Positions 33,303 through 44,944 of a DNA stretch of 64,000 bases are shown in pieces (the first letter of the stretch is position 1; every line of letters begins with the position of its first letter). This DNA is from Bidens hawaiensis (Eukaryota > Streptophyta > Magnoliopsida > Asterales > Asteraceae). Position numbers and translations under genes: made by a program. The notes below the pieces were generated by a model, which saw nothing but the letters and a program-made list of their open reading frames with translations, did not search any database and had not been told where the DNA came from. Where the stretch lies: assembly GCA_021521415.1 (NCBI GenBank), contig JAIQDT010000059.1:2170001-2234000 (forward strand), given 5' to 3'.

Positions 33303-34150
33303 CTAGCTTTAGAAACCTATGTATTACACGGGATAAGTTAATAAATGAATTACAATGAATAATTTAATACAAATAAAAATAAAGATAATCAAGTCTCTTT
33401 GTATTATGTAAAAAAAATGTATTACAAATATAGTCGCTTTATATCATCAAATGCATTTGAATTTTAAATCAAGAATGAGTTATTCTACCATCGATATACA
33501 ATAATGAAGCAATGCCACTGGAAGCAACATTTAACAACGAGACTTTTGGATCTGAAAAATTTTGCTAAAGTCTTTTACAAAAATGTTTTACACTCCATAC
33601 CCGGCCATAGACAAAAAAGACACCAAATTTTTCTTTTTGAACAGCTTTCATGATGTCCCTATAAACACGCTGTTGTTCAATTGTCGCAATAGTCTTATAC
33701 TAAATATAAAAAATAGAAAATTTGTTTATGATTTTTAAGACTTATTAAACATTGAATATTTGTAGAAAAATTTTAAAAAAAAATTATTATAGTTTTCTTC
33801 AGTATGAAAATGTCTAAAATATTGAATGCTAGTGTACTCTTTAAACATAAACTCTTTTATATATATTTTAATTTTAAAGAATATATCTTTATGACACGTA
33901 ATTATTATATTAATATTTTTTTTATATTAAGTATGTTTACAATATAATTTATGGCATTAATAATTTAATCAATAGAGATTAACTAATTAATATGGTATGT
34001 TGAATTTATAATCAATACTATATGCTGAACCAAAATATTTCTTTTTTCTTTTCCATCAATAGAAGATAAGTGATTTGGAAGGGAATTTGATAGTGAGAAT
34101 TAACCTCATAATGCCATGTGTCCAGAATTATTTTCTTTTATATATATATA
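33303..34150 (-). mobile_element. Helitron on the minus strand (5' edge approximate)
   Basis: Read on the minus strand the 3' end is CCCGTGTAATACATAGG, then CTAG at 33306-33303 followed by T. The putative start (TATATATATAAAAGAAAATA) resembles the start of the Helitron at 24440 and is followed by GGACACATGGCATTATGAG. Adjacent TA repeats make the 5' edge uncertain. No coding sequence was seen. Confidence 0.55.
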
Positions 34151-35473
34151 GGATAAAGTTAAAATACAAAGTACAACAAAAATGAGAATGGTGAGAATGA
34201 ATCTGATTCATTTATCTTCAATTTGGATGGTGGAAATTAATTTAAAAATAAAAATTGATGAAAGGGGGATTAAGGTAATAACTCACTTATGATGACTTTC
34301 TCTTTCCACATGCATGACACATGTCAATTCCTCCATCATTTTAAAACGTGCATAACTTTTTCATACGACATTTTTGTTAAAAAAAATTCACCATAATAAC
34401 AAGCGTTTTTTTATCTTTAACATGAATATCATATTGTTATATAAAAATAAAAAAAATAGTGGGTTTTTTTATTGTATTATTTGATTGTTAATTGGGTTTT
34501 CTATGTATTATGTTATAGATTTTGATTATTGTGTTTTTCAATTGGTACTCATATTAAAAATAAAAATTAAAATAAAGATTATGTTATTGTGTCTTTTTGT
34601 TCGTTATTGTGTCTTTGTGTTCAACATTTGCCTTTCTACTTATCATTGTGTTGTAGTCATTGTGAAATGCGTTCATAGTCTTTTGTTCGGGATTGACATG
34701 TGTCATTCACTTAATTTGTGTAAAATAGTATTACATTCATTGGGTATTACGTTCAAGTCATTGTGTAATATGTAGTTTTCATTGTGTTTTACGTTTCAAC
34801 TCATTGTGTTATATGTATTCACCATTGTGTCATACGTTTCAGGTCATGGTGTTATATGTATTCATCATGTGTTTTACGTTTCAGGTTATTGTGTAATTGT
34901 GTTTTAGGTATTAGATAATTAGTTGTTATTTTATCATTATATTTACATATTATTATTATTATTATTATTATTATTACACAATGGTGTTATTAGTATGTAA
35001 AAAAAACACAATGATGAATTGAAAGACACAATGACATAAAAAAAAGACAATGACAAACAGAAAGAAAGACACAATGATGAAAAAAGACACAATGGTAAGC
35101 AAAAAGATATAATGACGTAATTTTGTTTTAATTTTTATATTACAAAATGATATCCATATTAAAGATAAAAAAACGCTTGTTATTATGGTGATTTTTTTTT
35201 ATAAAAAAAATATCATATGAAAAGGTTATAGACGTTTTAAAATGATGGGGGAATTATAATATGACTTGCATGTAGAGTGAGAAAATGTGTACTATATGTC
35301 ATATAAAAAAATTAGTAAAAAAATGTTAAAAAATAACAAAACAATTTTTTTTAATGTTTCGATGTTTTGTATTAAATGTTACAACATATATTACATGTAA
35401 CAAAAAAAACGATGTTACATAGGGTTTTCGCGGGTTTTCACAACTTAAGTGGGTTTTCATTCTATACTTTGCC
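34151..35473. mobile_element. Foldback-type element with long inverted arms
   Basis: The ends are GGATAAAGTTAAAATACAAAG and, inverted from the right, GGCAAAGTATAGAATGAAAA, set in TA tracts. Large inverted arms lie at about 34305-34432 and 35147-35285, including CACCATAATAACAAGCG and its inverse. The loop holds many CATTGTGT words on the left (34585-34910) and ACACAATG words on the right (34976-35115), plus an (ATT)n run (34946-34974). There is no protein-like frame. The right end is also found at 25731-25890. Confidence 0.65.
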
Positions 35474-36059
35474 TATATATATATATATATATATATAAGC
35501 TTTTCGTCAAAAATTAATCTTAATCAAACCAGCATGCAAAGAAATTAGACACCATGAACTAAAACTTCAATCAAAAGAAAGTAATGCATTTTCTAAATAT
35601 AAATACAATGTTTAGATGTGCATTTTCTTATGCATACACTCACAAATACAAAAACCATCTTCTATTACCCATGAAAAACCGGGTTTAAACCCAAACCGGT
35701 GTCACCGTTGTTTGAATTTAGTTGACCCGATCAGACCTTAACCCGTTAGCAACCTGCTTTCTACCCGGTCAAAGCAGATCCTTTCCCCCTCAAAAATAGT
35801 TGAACCTTAAAGAACCGGCCAAGGGAGGTCAGGTCCTCTAGCGTTTGCCCAACCTGCAAACACTTTAGCTTTTCGTTTTATATAACATTATTTTTTATGT
35901 AGCGATCTATCTTTAAATATGAAACTGAGCCACTTTAGATCCACAATTATTCACAGCCTCTAAATCACTCAAGTTTAAACGTGAACTCCGGCCTTTATTT
36001 ACCCACATATTTGTTTTAACTTAATTCTTACCCGTACATTATATCCATAACTTAGTTTA
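35474..36059. other. Intergenic sequence
   Basis: No gene seen. It contains the second copy of the GGTCAAAGCA.ATCCTTTCCCC repeat (about 35716-35795), also present at 32310-32370. Confidence 0.5.
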
Positions 36060-36335
36060 GGGGGTGTTTGACCTGGCTTTTGTTTTTTGGCTTATGCTTA
36101 TATTTTAAAGTAGCTTATAGCTTATTTTTTATTATTTGATAAACTCTTTTTAAGTGTTTGGATTAGCTTATATTCTGCAAGTTTATAATAAGTTGTTAAA
36201 TCCACCATTCTTTAATTTGTTACAATAATAAGTTGCTTCAATAATATTAATCCATCACCATTTAAAGACAAATTAATAACTTACACCCTTACACAAATAA
36301 ACTTCTTCAAATAAGCTAAAAAACCATACATTTTT
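36060..36335 (+). mobile_element. Tourist/Harbinger-like MITE, right end missing
   Basis: It begins GGGGGTGTTTGACCTGGCTT directly after TTA. It is similar to the left end of the Harbinger relic at 42573, including CTTATATTTTAAAGTAGCTTAT, and to 43400-43598. The sequence similar to 61856-61875 ends near 36335. No inverted terminus follows, so it is truncated. Confidence 0.65.
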
Positions 36336-36866
36336 ACCCGACCACTACCGACGGTCCAACCTGACCTACTGAAAAATCTGAACCGCCTCACCCCCACATG
36401 GTCCGATCTTCAGCCCTCATTTTCTTTTTTTATTTTCTTTTTTTACAAAATGGTCTCAAAACTCTCGGTCCCAAGTCAGTTCGGGCTGGGCCAAGCCAGG
36501 GTTGACCGATTGCTCACCTCTACAAAAGACATTAAGTTAATATATATACTCAACAAAATATACATGAGTCGATTTAAACATCGTAAACTACTTACAATAC
36601 GAACTCATCACCTCAAGCTTTACACATAAACTCAAAACAAGCAAAGCTTGAGCTTGAGCACAGTTTCGCCGGTTCAGACCTTTTTAAAACCTTGGTCAAA
36701 CCAATAACCCCAAATTATGGTTGTCCCAAACAAAAACCGGTTTGGCAAACCAGGTGTTTTCTTCCATGTAATTAACTTTGTTAAAAACCAAACACTATTC
36801 ACGACCAAAAAAGTAAAAAATCTTACCAGACTTTTTACATAAACAAAAGTAACAAACTAAAACTAC
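36336..36866. other. 3' flank of the ten-exon gene
   Basis: No separate gene. On the minus strand this would hold the 3' UTR and polyadenylation region of the gene ending at 36867. AATAAA-like words are frequent but cannot be singled out. Confidence 0.45.
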
Positions 36867-39800
36867 CTAGTACTCCAACTTGATCTCAGGGGTGTGATTG
36901 AGGCCATATTCCATAACCTTCTTTGGAATATCATTTGGGACTATGATTCCACCATTGTAACCATCAGTAAGTATCTTGCCAATTTTCGACCTCCACTCTG
37001 ATCCGTCACTCTCACTCTCGTTCTTCCTATCATGAACCACTCTATCACAATAGTTCAGCATTGTTCCTAAACCAGTGTCGGGTATCCACCCGTACTCCAT
37101 TAACACACGCGCTTCACCTTCTGTCAGATCATCCCCAACCTACACCAACATAGAACCGTTGTCTTAGTTACAAAAGAGACGAATGATCACAAGCTCAACA
37201 GGTTGTAATCTAAGTTTGGGTGTAAACAAGCTGTTTATTATTTATAATTAATTTATACACATTTTTAATTATTTTATATAGTTTTAAAATAAACAATACG
37301 CACTTTAAATTACTTTTATCATAGTTTTATGTATAACAATAGTTATTATATAAATGTAAAATTAATATATTAAATATAAAAATTATATAGAATAGGATCG
37401 TCTAAGTTCGCAAGCCAGCTCAAACTCAACAAGTGAAGCTCGGGCTCGTTTATTAAACAAGATTATTTTTAGGCTCGACCTTGTTTAAACCCGACTCGAC
37501 TCGAGCTTTTAGTGAGCCAGTCTCAAGTAACTCGCAAGCAACTTAGCTTGTCAAGCTCGTTTATTAAACATGCTTCAAGTAGCTCGTGTGAGTGACTTTG
37601 CTCGTTTATACCCCTAGTCCCAAGGCCTTGAGACGGCGCCTCATGAGCATGTGGGTCAAAATTGGTCAAAATTAAGATATCTAGAAGGTTTATATGTAAA
37701 AACAACCCATAAGATAAATAAATATGATCGGTTTACTACATCAAAAGACTGATGTAAAAGAGTTAGAAGGTACAGCTTTTGCTTGTACATAAAGCTTCTT
37801 TGTTTGTACATAGCACTTCATGCCTCAGTAATTTAAAACCAACACTGTAATACTATCGTTTTGTAATCATAATTATAGAACTAACTATTATAAAGACTTT
37901 AAAAATGGTCAACCCTCAGCCCATTTTATAATAAAATTTTCTTAAGAAATTGTAAACGTTTACCGTCAGTGTTCTATTCTCGATGAGAGTAAGCCTCGTA
38001 CAACTAGTAAGTTTCATTGCTTTGACCAATCGCTTGATCTGCCAATTTACGGGTAATGCATCCACCAATTCAAAGAAGTATGTTGCATATCCATATTCGG
38101 GACGCTCCAGAACTATCCTGTATACAAGTAAAAAAAATATCATTAAAAGTACTATTTTTTTTAAAGGGTATGTCAAGCATATTAATGTAAATTGTTAATG
38201 GTAAACCTGTTATGTTTATTAAACACAAAAATGAACGACTGGAGGTCTCGGCACCAACCCCATTCAACTGGCCACTTTCTAACACGCAAGTAACGTGCCT
38301 GCAAAAGATGGCAAAAACACCATATGTTATAAACCTTAAAAACTTGCAAAATATAATATTTATCCAACAAAAAAAAACATATCATATTTACACATTTCAT
38401 TAGACACAAATTTAAAAATGACCATTATACCCTTCTGTTTCTCCTTGCACTCCAAACTCCCATATCATAGTGCAAGTTTTAGGAGAATATATAAATGTCA
38501 TAAATTTGGAAATGGGTACGTTCGATATAATGGCTTTTTGTTCAGTAAATATGATATTTTAACAAGTTATGAAGGGAATATATAAAATTATCCCAACTAC
38601 AAAAACAAATGTATAAAACTTTGAAGGGACCACGATGAAATTATCCCAACTATAAAAAACAAATTTACATAACTTTGAAGGGGCACTTTCATATTATAAA
38701 CCCCTGAAAACTTGCACAGTAACATATTTACCCAACAAATAAATTGATATCAAATATACCCATTCTAAATACTGAACAACTCATATTACATTTCATTAAA
38801 TACAAATTACAATATAACCATTAAACCCTTCTCTTTCTCCTTGAACTCCAAACTCTCATATCATAGTGCAGGTTTTAAGAGAAAGGATATGAATTTCATA
38901 AATTTGATAATGGGTACATTACTACATTCATATTATGACTTTTTCTAGGGTATATATGATATTAATCTATTATTTATAACAAAGTTTGAAGAGTATATAT
39001 GAAATTATCCCGACTTTAAAAAACACATGTATAAAAAATTCGCATTTACGGGCTTGAAAATACGCACCTGCTCCACAAGTGAAATAAGACAAGCTAAGCA
39101 GTAACTAGTTTTTTCTCCTCTGCCGCACCTTATTGGAGCAAACTTAAATAATGACTGCTGCTGAGAGAAAACCTGTTTACACAAAGAAGCAGGTCAAACA
39201 AGTAAAATCCAAAAGTGCAACTTTAATCCATAATACTTTTCAACTACATTATATTTGATACATTAACCATTTATTAAATACAAAATCAGATTAAACAAGA
39301 AGCATCTTAGATCATGCTAACACCACCTGTTTTTAACTTTAAAAAAAGTTAACCATTGCAACCTTAACCTGTTTTAAATGGTTACCCTACCTGCCAAATT
39401 AACACATTTGCACGCTTTACTGTAGATATTAAAAAGCATTTATTCATCACCATTGAGTGTGCTTTGTTTCTACTTTCTAGACTTATAAACGAGCCAAACC
39501 TTCAGTTAACCGTTCAGCAAGAAGTTCGTTAATTAACCAAATGAACGAACAAGAACAAAACATTTTGTTCATTTAGTTAGGTGAACACGCATGAACACAT
39601 GTCTCGTTCGTTCATTTATTTTCTTGAGCGTTCGATTGTGTCTGTTCAGTTACATTAGTTCAAGCTTGTCCATTTACATTCATTTATGTTGGTTATTTTA
39701 CATTTGTTTAAATTCGTTCGTTTATATGTTCATTTAACTCTTTAAACCCATTACAATTCAGTACAATTTTATGAAATTAGAGTATCACCCAATACAATAA

Positions 39801-42028
39801 ATCTAGTTTTATGAACTTTTATGCCCAACTGATTAGTGCTCACCTTTACTACTGATCGGTGTTCAGTTGGTTATGTTCGTTCATCTATGTTCGGTTATGT
39901 TCGTTCGTTTATATAATTAAGGAACAAACAAAAACACGCTCATTTTCTTAACAAACAAACACGAACAAGTAAACTTGTTAGTTTAATTGTTCATGTTCGA
40001 TCGTTTGTACGGTTAAAGTTAAACAAACAAACACAGACACGCTCCGTCTGTGCTCGTTAATTCGTTTACAAGCCTGCTCATTTCCTCTTTCCAATTTTCT
40101 TTTTCACTTTTGCTTCCTTTTTTAGACAATGCGGGCACGTTTTCCCAATAGGAAGTCGAAATAATTAACCAACCTTTGTAATTACATCCTCCAGATCTGA
40201 AAAGCTCTCATCAATCAGTGAATCATCCAACGGTTCATCGCCCTCATTTGCTCCATAGAGTTTAATTTCATCAACTAAAACTCCTTTCTCAATTAGTACC
40301 TTTAAAAGGCCAGGTGCATCTTCCTCTAATGCTGTTTCAACTGAGTCCCTGTATTTAATATCCAAAATTACCATCAACCCACTAATCACACAACCAAATA
40401 CATAATTACAAAAAAAACTTACGTTGCGGTTATCCTCCGTTTGCGCGGTCGTTTAAGCACGAATGGCTTTGAAGACTTGGATAACTTTGACTTAAGCGCA
40501 TTACCCGTCTCAAAATTCTCAAAAACATTAGTCTTATAATGTTTTTTTGATGCCAGCAATCTCATCCTATCTCCAAGCATCATGTGATCTATTATATCTT
40601 CCAAATTTTCAGAACTGTTTACATCTTCAGCCTTTACAGATACTTGGTTACCTATGCTTCGGTTTGGAATTTCAAAGTCTCCTTCTAAAGGTTCAACCTT
40701 AACATTTGAAAAGGGTGTTGAAGGTAAAACGCGGTTTAGATTAGTATCACTTCTAGTGGAGGAACATGGTTTAGATTCTTTATGAACATTTTTGAGGTTA
40801 TGTGATTTTGGTTTAGTGGTGTCTTCATGTTGATGTGTCCGTGTAGGAGCAACAGCAGTAATACCATTTGATGAACTGCATTTCAAAGTCATACCGACTG
40901 AATTTGTAGATAGATCTGGTGAGTTAAACTGTAACATGAAAGTTTAGCAACCTCTTATCATATGAGATAAACCAATGAGCTTAAAGCAATAAGTAAGCAC
41001 AGAAAAGTTAAAAACTAAATAGTGTGTAAATAAGCCTAGCAATGTTAAAACATGGAATTCAACATTAATGATAAGTCACGAGAGTTTTTTTAACTTAGTG
41101 CATGTACATTCTAACTATGTACAACCACAGTATTTGACTCGTCTGTGTTACCTATTAGCCTTTTTATCAAGTAAACCATTCATAATATCTTAATCCCTTT
41201 GGTTGTTTTAACATATCTGATATCATCCTCCTATAGACCCCAATTTTAACCAAAATGTGCATGAGGCGACACCTCAAGGCCCTTAGGTGCTTTCCTGGTA
41301 GCGTCTCTTGCGATTCCGCCTCAGGCATGCATTTTTCAATCATTACGCGTGCCTTCAAAGTTTCAGTTGAATTTGAGATATCGTCAATTACGTTTCAGAT
41401 ATTGCTCTATACAGTTATATCAAAATAGGAATCCGATGACAAAGTCAACCAAAAAACTCCCATCTCTTGATAATGAAGTAAAACAAACATGCATGCTAGA
41501 AAACTGTCTTAAAAAAAACAATTACCCTCATAGCTGGTCTGGTGGATCTAACCGCTTCCCTACAAATGAAGATTAAAAGTGTGGAAGATAATCAGAAAAA
41601 AGTGGCTGACATATTCACTAGCAACAGAAAACTATAAGCTATAAATAATAACCTTGATAGCAGCAGCATCCGCTGTCGTTGTTTCAGCGGAACATGATCA
41701 AAATCCTCAGTAATTTTAATATCACCAGGCCTAGAAGCTACAGAATCCTACATTTTCAATAGAAAACCAGTTAATGTATAAACCCTAAATCCGACTATTA
41801 ATCGAAATGATAACTTACCAGCGGTTCGCATACAGCATCCGCTAAAGACGATCTACACTCAAAACAGTGAAAATCAATCCGAATGCAAGTCCAATAATAA
41901 GTAAAATAAAAGCTAAACACTTACGCATTGGGTTGGGATGCAAGAGCCTTAGCGCGTAGCATCTTCAACCGCTGCTTCAACGGAACACATTCGTGCTCCG
42001 CCGACCACGGGGTTTCTTCTACCTTCAT
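36867..42028 (-). CDS. Ten-exon nuclear gene, conserved plant protein of unknown function (523 aa)
   Basis: Exons on the minus strand: 42028-41925, 41852-41819, 41747-41653, 41559-41526, 40928-40423, 40348-40174, 39172-39068, 38298-38207, 38117-37964 and 37139-36867. All introns are GT-AG, all phases agree, and no internal stop occurs. The start is the first ATG after an AACCCT-rich leader. VPLKQR appears at residues 15-20 and 65-70, and a similar DHxxLxxRMRLL block near 203. VKVE (165-168) and VKAE (187-190) fit the SUMO-site pattern. KRPRKRR (248-254) fits a nuclear localisation signal. The C-terminal half (about 258-523) is rich in conserved-looking aromatic and Cys residues (RCGRGEKTSYCLAC, WPVEWGWC, LTSC). 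I believe it is a conserved plant family but cannot name it. A nuclear role is inference. Confidence 0.85.
37211..37615. mobile_element. Possible MITE in intron 9 of the ten-exon gene
   Basis: The left part GGGTGTAAACAAGC and the inverted right part GGGTATAAACGAGC are similar. Between them is AT-rich sequence followed by a stretch rich in CTCG words. No target duplication was found, so the call is tentative. Confidence 0.4.
38330..39050. repeat. Imperfect tandem duplication in intron 7 of the ten-exon gene
   Basis: About 350 bases are repeated once with many differences. CTCCAAACTC followed by TCATATCATAGTGCA occurs near 38450 and 38846, and ACTTGCA.A.TA with TTTA.CCAACAA near 38341 and 38710. 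The duplication lies wholly inside the intron between the exons ending at 39068 and starting at 38298. Confidence 0.65.
39480..40075. repeat. GTTCGTTT/AAACGAAC-rich repeat in intron 6
   Basis: The interval is dominated by short words such as TTCGTTCGTTTA on one side and ACAAACAAACACGAAC on the other, giving an inverted, low-complexity arrangement. Such blocks are common in plant introns and intergenic DNA. It occupies much of the intron between the exons at 40174 and 39172. Confidence 0.55.
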
Positions 42029-42350
42029 TGCGCCAACTGTAAGGGTTATGGTTTCAACTTTAGGGTTCGAGATGGTGAAAGCGGTTCACGGCAATTGGAG
42101 GAGAGAGTGGTAAGCAGTGATTTGAGGGAGGGTAAGGGTTTTTCAAATTATAATTATAATTATAATTTTCTGTTAAGTTAATAAATTAAATTTATTAAGT
42201 TAATAAGTTATAAAAGCGTAACTTTATCAAATTTTCCTCTCTCTCAATATAAACGATGCCAAACATCTTATTATATTTTAAAATTTTAAAAGTTAATAAG
42301 TTATAAGTTGGTGAAAATAAGCAATCCCAAACGCTCCCTTAATAATAATT
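42029..42350 (-). promoter_or_regulatory. 5' leader and upstream region of the ten-exon gene, with MITE remnant
   Basis: The leader just upstream of the ATG contains AACCCTAAAG and CCCTTACAG. From about 42160 to 42341 the sequence is a Tourist-like MITE remnant: it ends AATAAGCAATCCCAAACGCTCCC before TTA, the inverse of GGGAGCGTTTGGGATTG. The insertion lies within about 130 bases of the start codon and may have replaced part of the promoter. No TATA box is singled out. Confidence 0.5.
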
Positions 42351-42572
42351 ATAACCGGTTAGTCTTCGCCGGTAAATAAAACCTAGGCGGTTACAAAACT
42401 AAAGCGTAATACTCGATTTCTGTCGAGTGCGTTATGGTATCGACACAAAAATAAAAAATTGAATAGAAAAAAATATAAAATATCAAGTGGACGAATGGGG
42501 TGCCTCTGTCGATAAAACCTGAGCGTTGTCGATTCCGGACGTTGAAGCGGTGAGTGTAAGCCAATTTGGTCA

Positions 42573-43593
42573 GGGGGTGTTTGGCATAGCTTTATTTTTT
42601 GACTTACGCTTATATTTTAAAGTAGCTTATGGCTTATTTTCTATTATTTTATAAGTTTTTTAAGTGTTTAGATTAGCTTATATTCTGCATGTTGATAAGC
42701 TCTTTTTAACTGTTTGTGTTATCTTTTTTTATTTAGCTTATGTTAGTAAAATGACCAAAAGGGGCATGGCTACATATTATCCTATAACTTATATTTTGTA
42801 TGTATCTACTTGGTTTTTATGAGTTATACCATCATTTTTTAATAAATTTATATCGATGATGACATAAAACTTCTACAAAAATACATTACTATTCAATAAA
42901 CGTTCATCTTGGTTTGGTTAGATCTCCTGCAATCATATTTCTAACTGGACTCATATATAAATCATATATTCTACCGTTGTGTACTTGTGTCTTTATCTAT
43001 TTCATTAATGTCGCTAGATCCTCAACTATCAATACCATTATTTGGAGTGTAAGATTCTTGTTGCACCTTGTTAATTCTTCATCACGTGTATCTTTTCTTC
43101 TAATATAATTATGAATTGCCATAGATGCTAGCACGATCTTCACTTGTGTCTCGTATGTGTAATTGGCATGCTTATGTTGTAATATCTCCCATCTAGCCTT
43201 CAATACTCCAAAAGTTCGTTCAATGACATTTCTCTATGATGAATTATGGTAGTTAAATATCTCTTTAGGTACTCTAGGAGCACGACTAGCAACCGTTTTT
43301 CCATGACGAAAATCTAGTATATGACAACAAATATTAGTTCCTTTATATGGAGCAAGATAATCTCTGGTATTTGGATATCCACCATTTGCCTCTTATAAAT
43401 TATGCGTCAATAAGTTGTTAAATTGTTACAGTAATAAGTTGCCTCTTATTAATTATCCACCATTTGCTTCTTATTAATTATGCGTCTTAACAAGTTGTTA
43501 AATCCACGATCTTTAATTTGTTACTGTAATAAGTTGCTTCGATAATTATTAATCCACCACCATTTGAGGGCAAATAAGTAACTTACACCCTTA
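42573..43593 (-). mobile_element. PIF/Harbinger relic, left part (split by the Athila element)
   Basis: The left terminus is GGGGGTGTTTGGCATAGCTT. The body includes a transposase fragment and, near the Athila junction, duplicated AATAAGTTGTTAAAT and GTAATAAGTTGC sequence also found in the MITE at 36060. The continuation appears at 61856 (AATAAGCTAAAAAAAC...), directly after the Athila target duplication, showing that the elements are nested. Confidence 0.7.
42997..43403 (-). pseudogene. PIF/Harbinger transposase C-terminal fragment
   Basis: The minus strand reads ANGGYPNTRDYLAPYKGTN, then EIFNYHNSS, a TAG stop, then RNVIERTFGVLKARWEILQ and TQVKIVLASMAIHNYIRR. This is the C-terminal part of the DDE_Tnp_4 transposase of plant PIF elements: the YPN..YLAPY region and the NVIERTFGVLK segment with the third catalytic acid (E). 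The N-terminal two-thirds is absent and one in-frame stop is present, so the gene is dead. Confidence 0.8.
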
Positions 43594-43598
43594 CACAA
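43594..43598. repeat. Target duplication CACAA, left of Athila element
   Basis: CACAA directly before the 5' LTR is repeated at 61851-61855 directly after the 3' LTR, as expected for LTR-retrotransposon integration. Confidence 0.9.
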
Positions 43599-44797
43599 TG
43601 ATGCGTGGGTGAAATATCGTGTATTAAATGAGTCATATCACATGTTTTATGAGTTTATATGCCAGAAACACGATTACTTTGTGTGCGTTTATGATTACAA
43701 GTGTGCGGAGCTTAAAGGAGCTAAATGAGAGCATATGAGATGGAAAGGAAAGGAGGATTTATTGCATGGAGTGATAGAACAAGTGAAGACGAAGACGTGG
43801 CCGAAAACGGGGCATAAATCGGAGTTCAAACGAAAAAGTTGCAGACGAAACAGTTTGGTGGGTGACAGGACACCGTAGCCTACGGTGCCCCACCGTAACT
43901 TACGGTGGGGGCTGCCACCGTAAGCTACGGTCCCCACCGTAGCCTACAATGGGTAGACCGTAGCCTACGGTCGGCTGGACGGAAAAAGTCGTTTTTTTTA
44001 GGTTTTTGGAACTATTTAAGGCCGGTTCAAACCTAGGCTGCCTATATTCGATATCACATCATACTTGGACGTTTTTGGAGGCTTCTTCCACCATTCTAAC
44101 ACATCTTAATCACCCGAATTATCCATGGAATCATCCACTCAAGAATCAAAGAAGCTATTCTAGATGACTATTCTAGGCTAAACCACTCGTGACCATCTCC
44201 GGGTGTAGGGTTGAGTTGTTCATTGGATTGTTGGTACTCTAAACCTTATTTTTAGATTTTGTTTGTGTGCTTGAACATACTCTTGGGTAATCAATGATAT
44301 TTGCAGTTTATTAGTTATTGATTTTGGTCATCAACAATTAGGATTGAGTTCTTAGTGTCATTGACCTAGTGTCCTTAACCATAATACTGAGTGATTCATC
44401 ATTGACTAAGATTAATAATCAAGTAGATTATTGGTTAGCCGTGTCAATCAATTGGATTAAGTTCTAACGATCAACATAGCCACACATCTAGTCTATTGGT
44501 TTAACTGATTCAAACAAATATTATAATCCAACAGGTTTATCTATCCGATTTACTTCAAAACCTGAAATCTGGAGATTGGTTACCCTTTTCATAATTGTTT
44601 ACAAATAAATTAATCATCTTTTTGTTTAACAAATCTCTTAAAGAGCTTGACATCGTTTGTCCTCTTAGTACAATTAGTTGTAAGGATTGAACTTGATTAG
44701 CACTTTCCACTGATTCCCCGTGGATTCGACACCTTACTTGCCCTAGCTAGTAAAGGTAATTTATAAATGTTTTTGATTGACCTTTCGACATCGATCA
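43599..44797 (+). repeat. 5' LTR of the Athila element
   Basis: It starts TGATGCGTGGGTGAAATATC and ends ACATCGATCA, 1199 bases. It contains five ACCGTAG/CTACGGT palindromes at about 43869-43975. Compared with the 3' LTR it lacks about 20 bases in the palindrome block and carries scattered substitutions, so insertion was not recent. Confidence 0.92.
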
Positions 44798-44800
44798 AAA

Positions 44801-44816
44801 TGGCGCCGTTGCCGGG
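44801..44816 (+). other. Primer-binding site, tRNA-Asp type
   Basis: TGGCGCCGTTGCCGGG, three bases after the 5' LTR, is complementary to the 3' end of plant tRNA-Asp including CCA. This is the primer type known for Athila/Tat Gypsy elements. The bases after it (GATTTTGATTGA.CTT) are partly repeated in the next 80 bases. Confidence 0.85.
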
Positions 44817-44944
44817 ATTTTACGTGGGGATTTTGATTGAACTTGATTAGCACTTTCCACTGATTCCCTGGGGATTTTGATTGACCTTTCGTTGATTTTA
44901 CGTGGGGTTGCGTGTTTTCTTGTGCGCGGTAATCTTCCAGGTTA

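Noticed and set aside
39480..40075. Intron block of GTTCGTTT words as a MITE with defined ends
   Set aside because: Inverted words are abundant, but no clear termini or target duplication could be placed.
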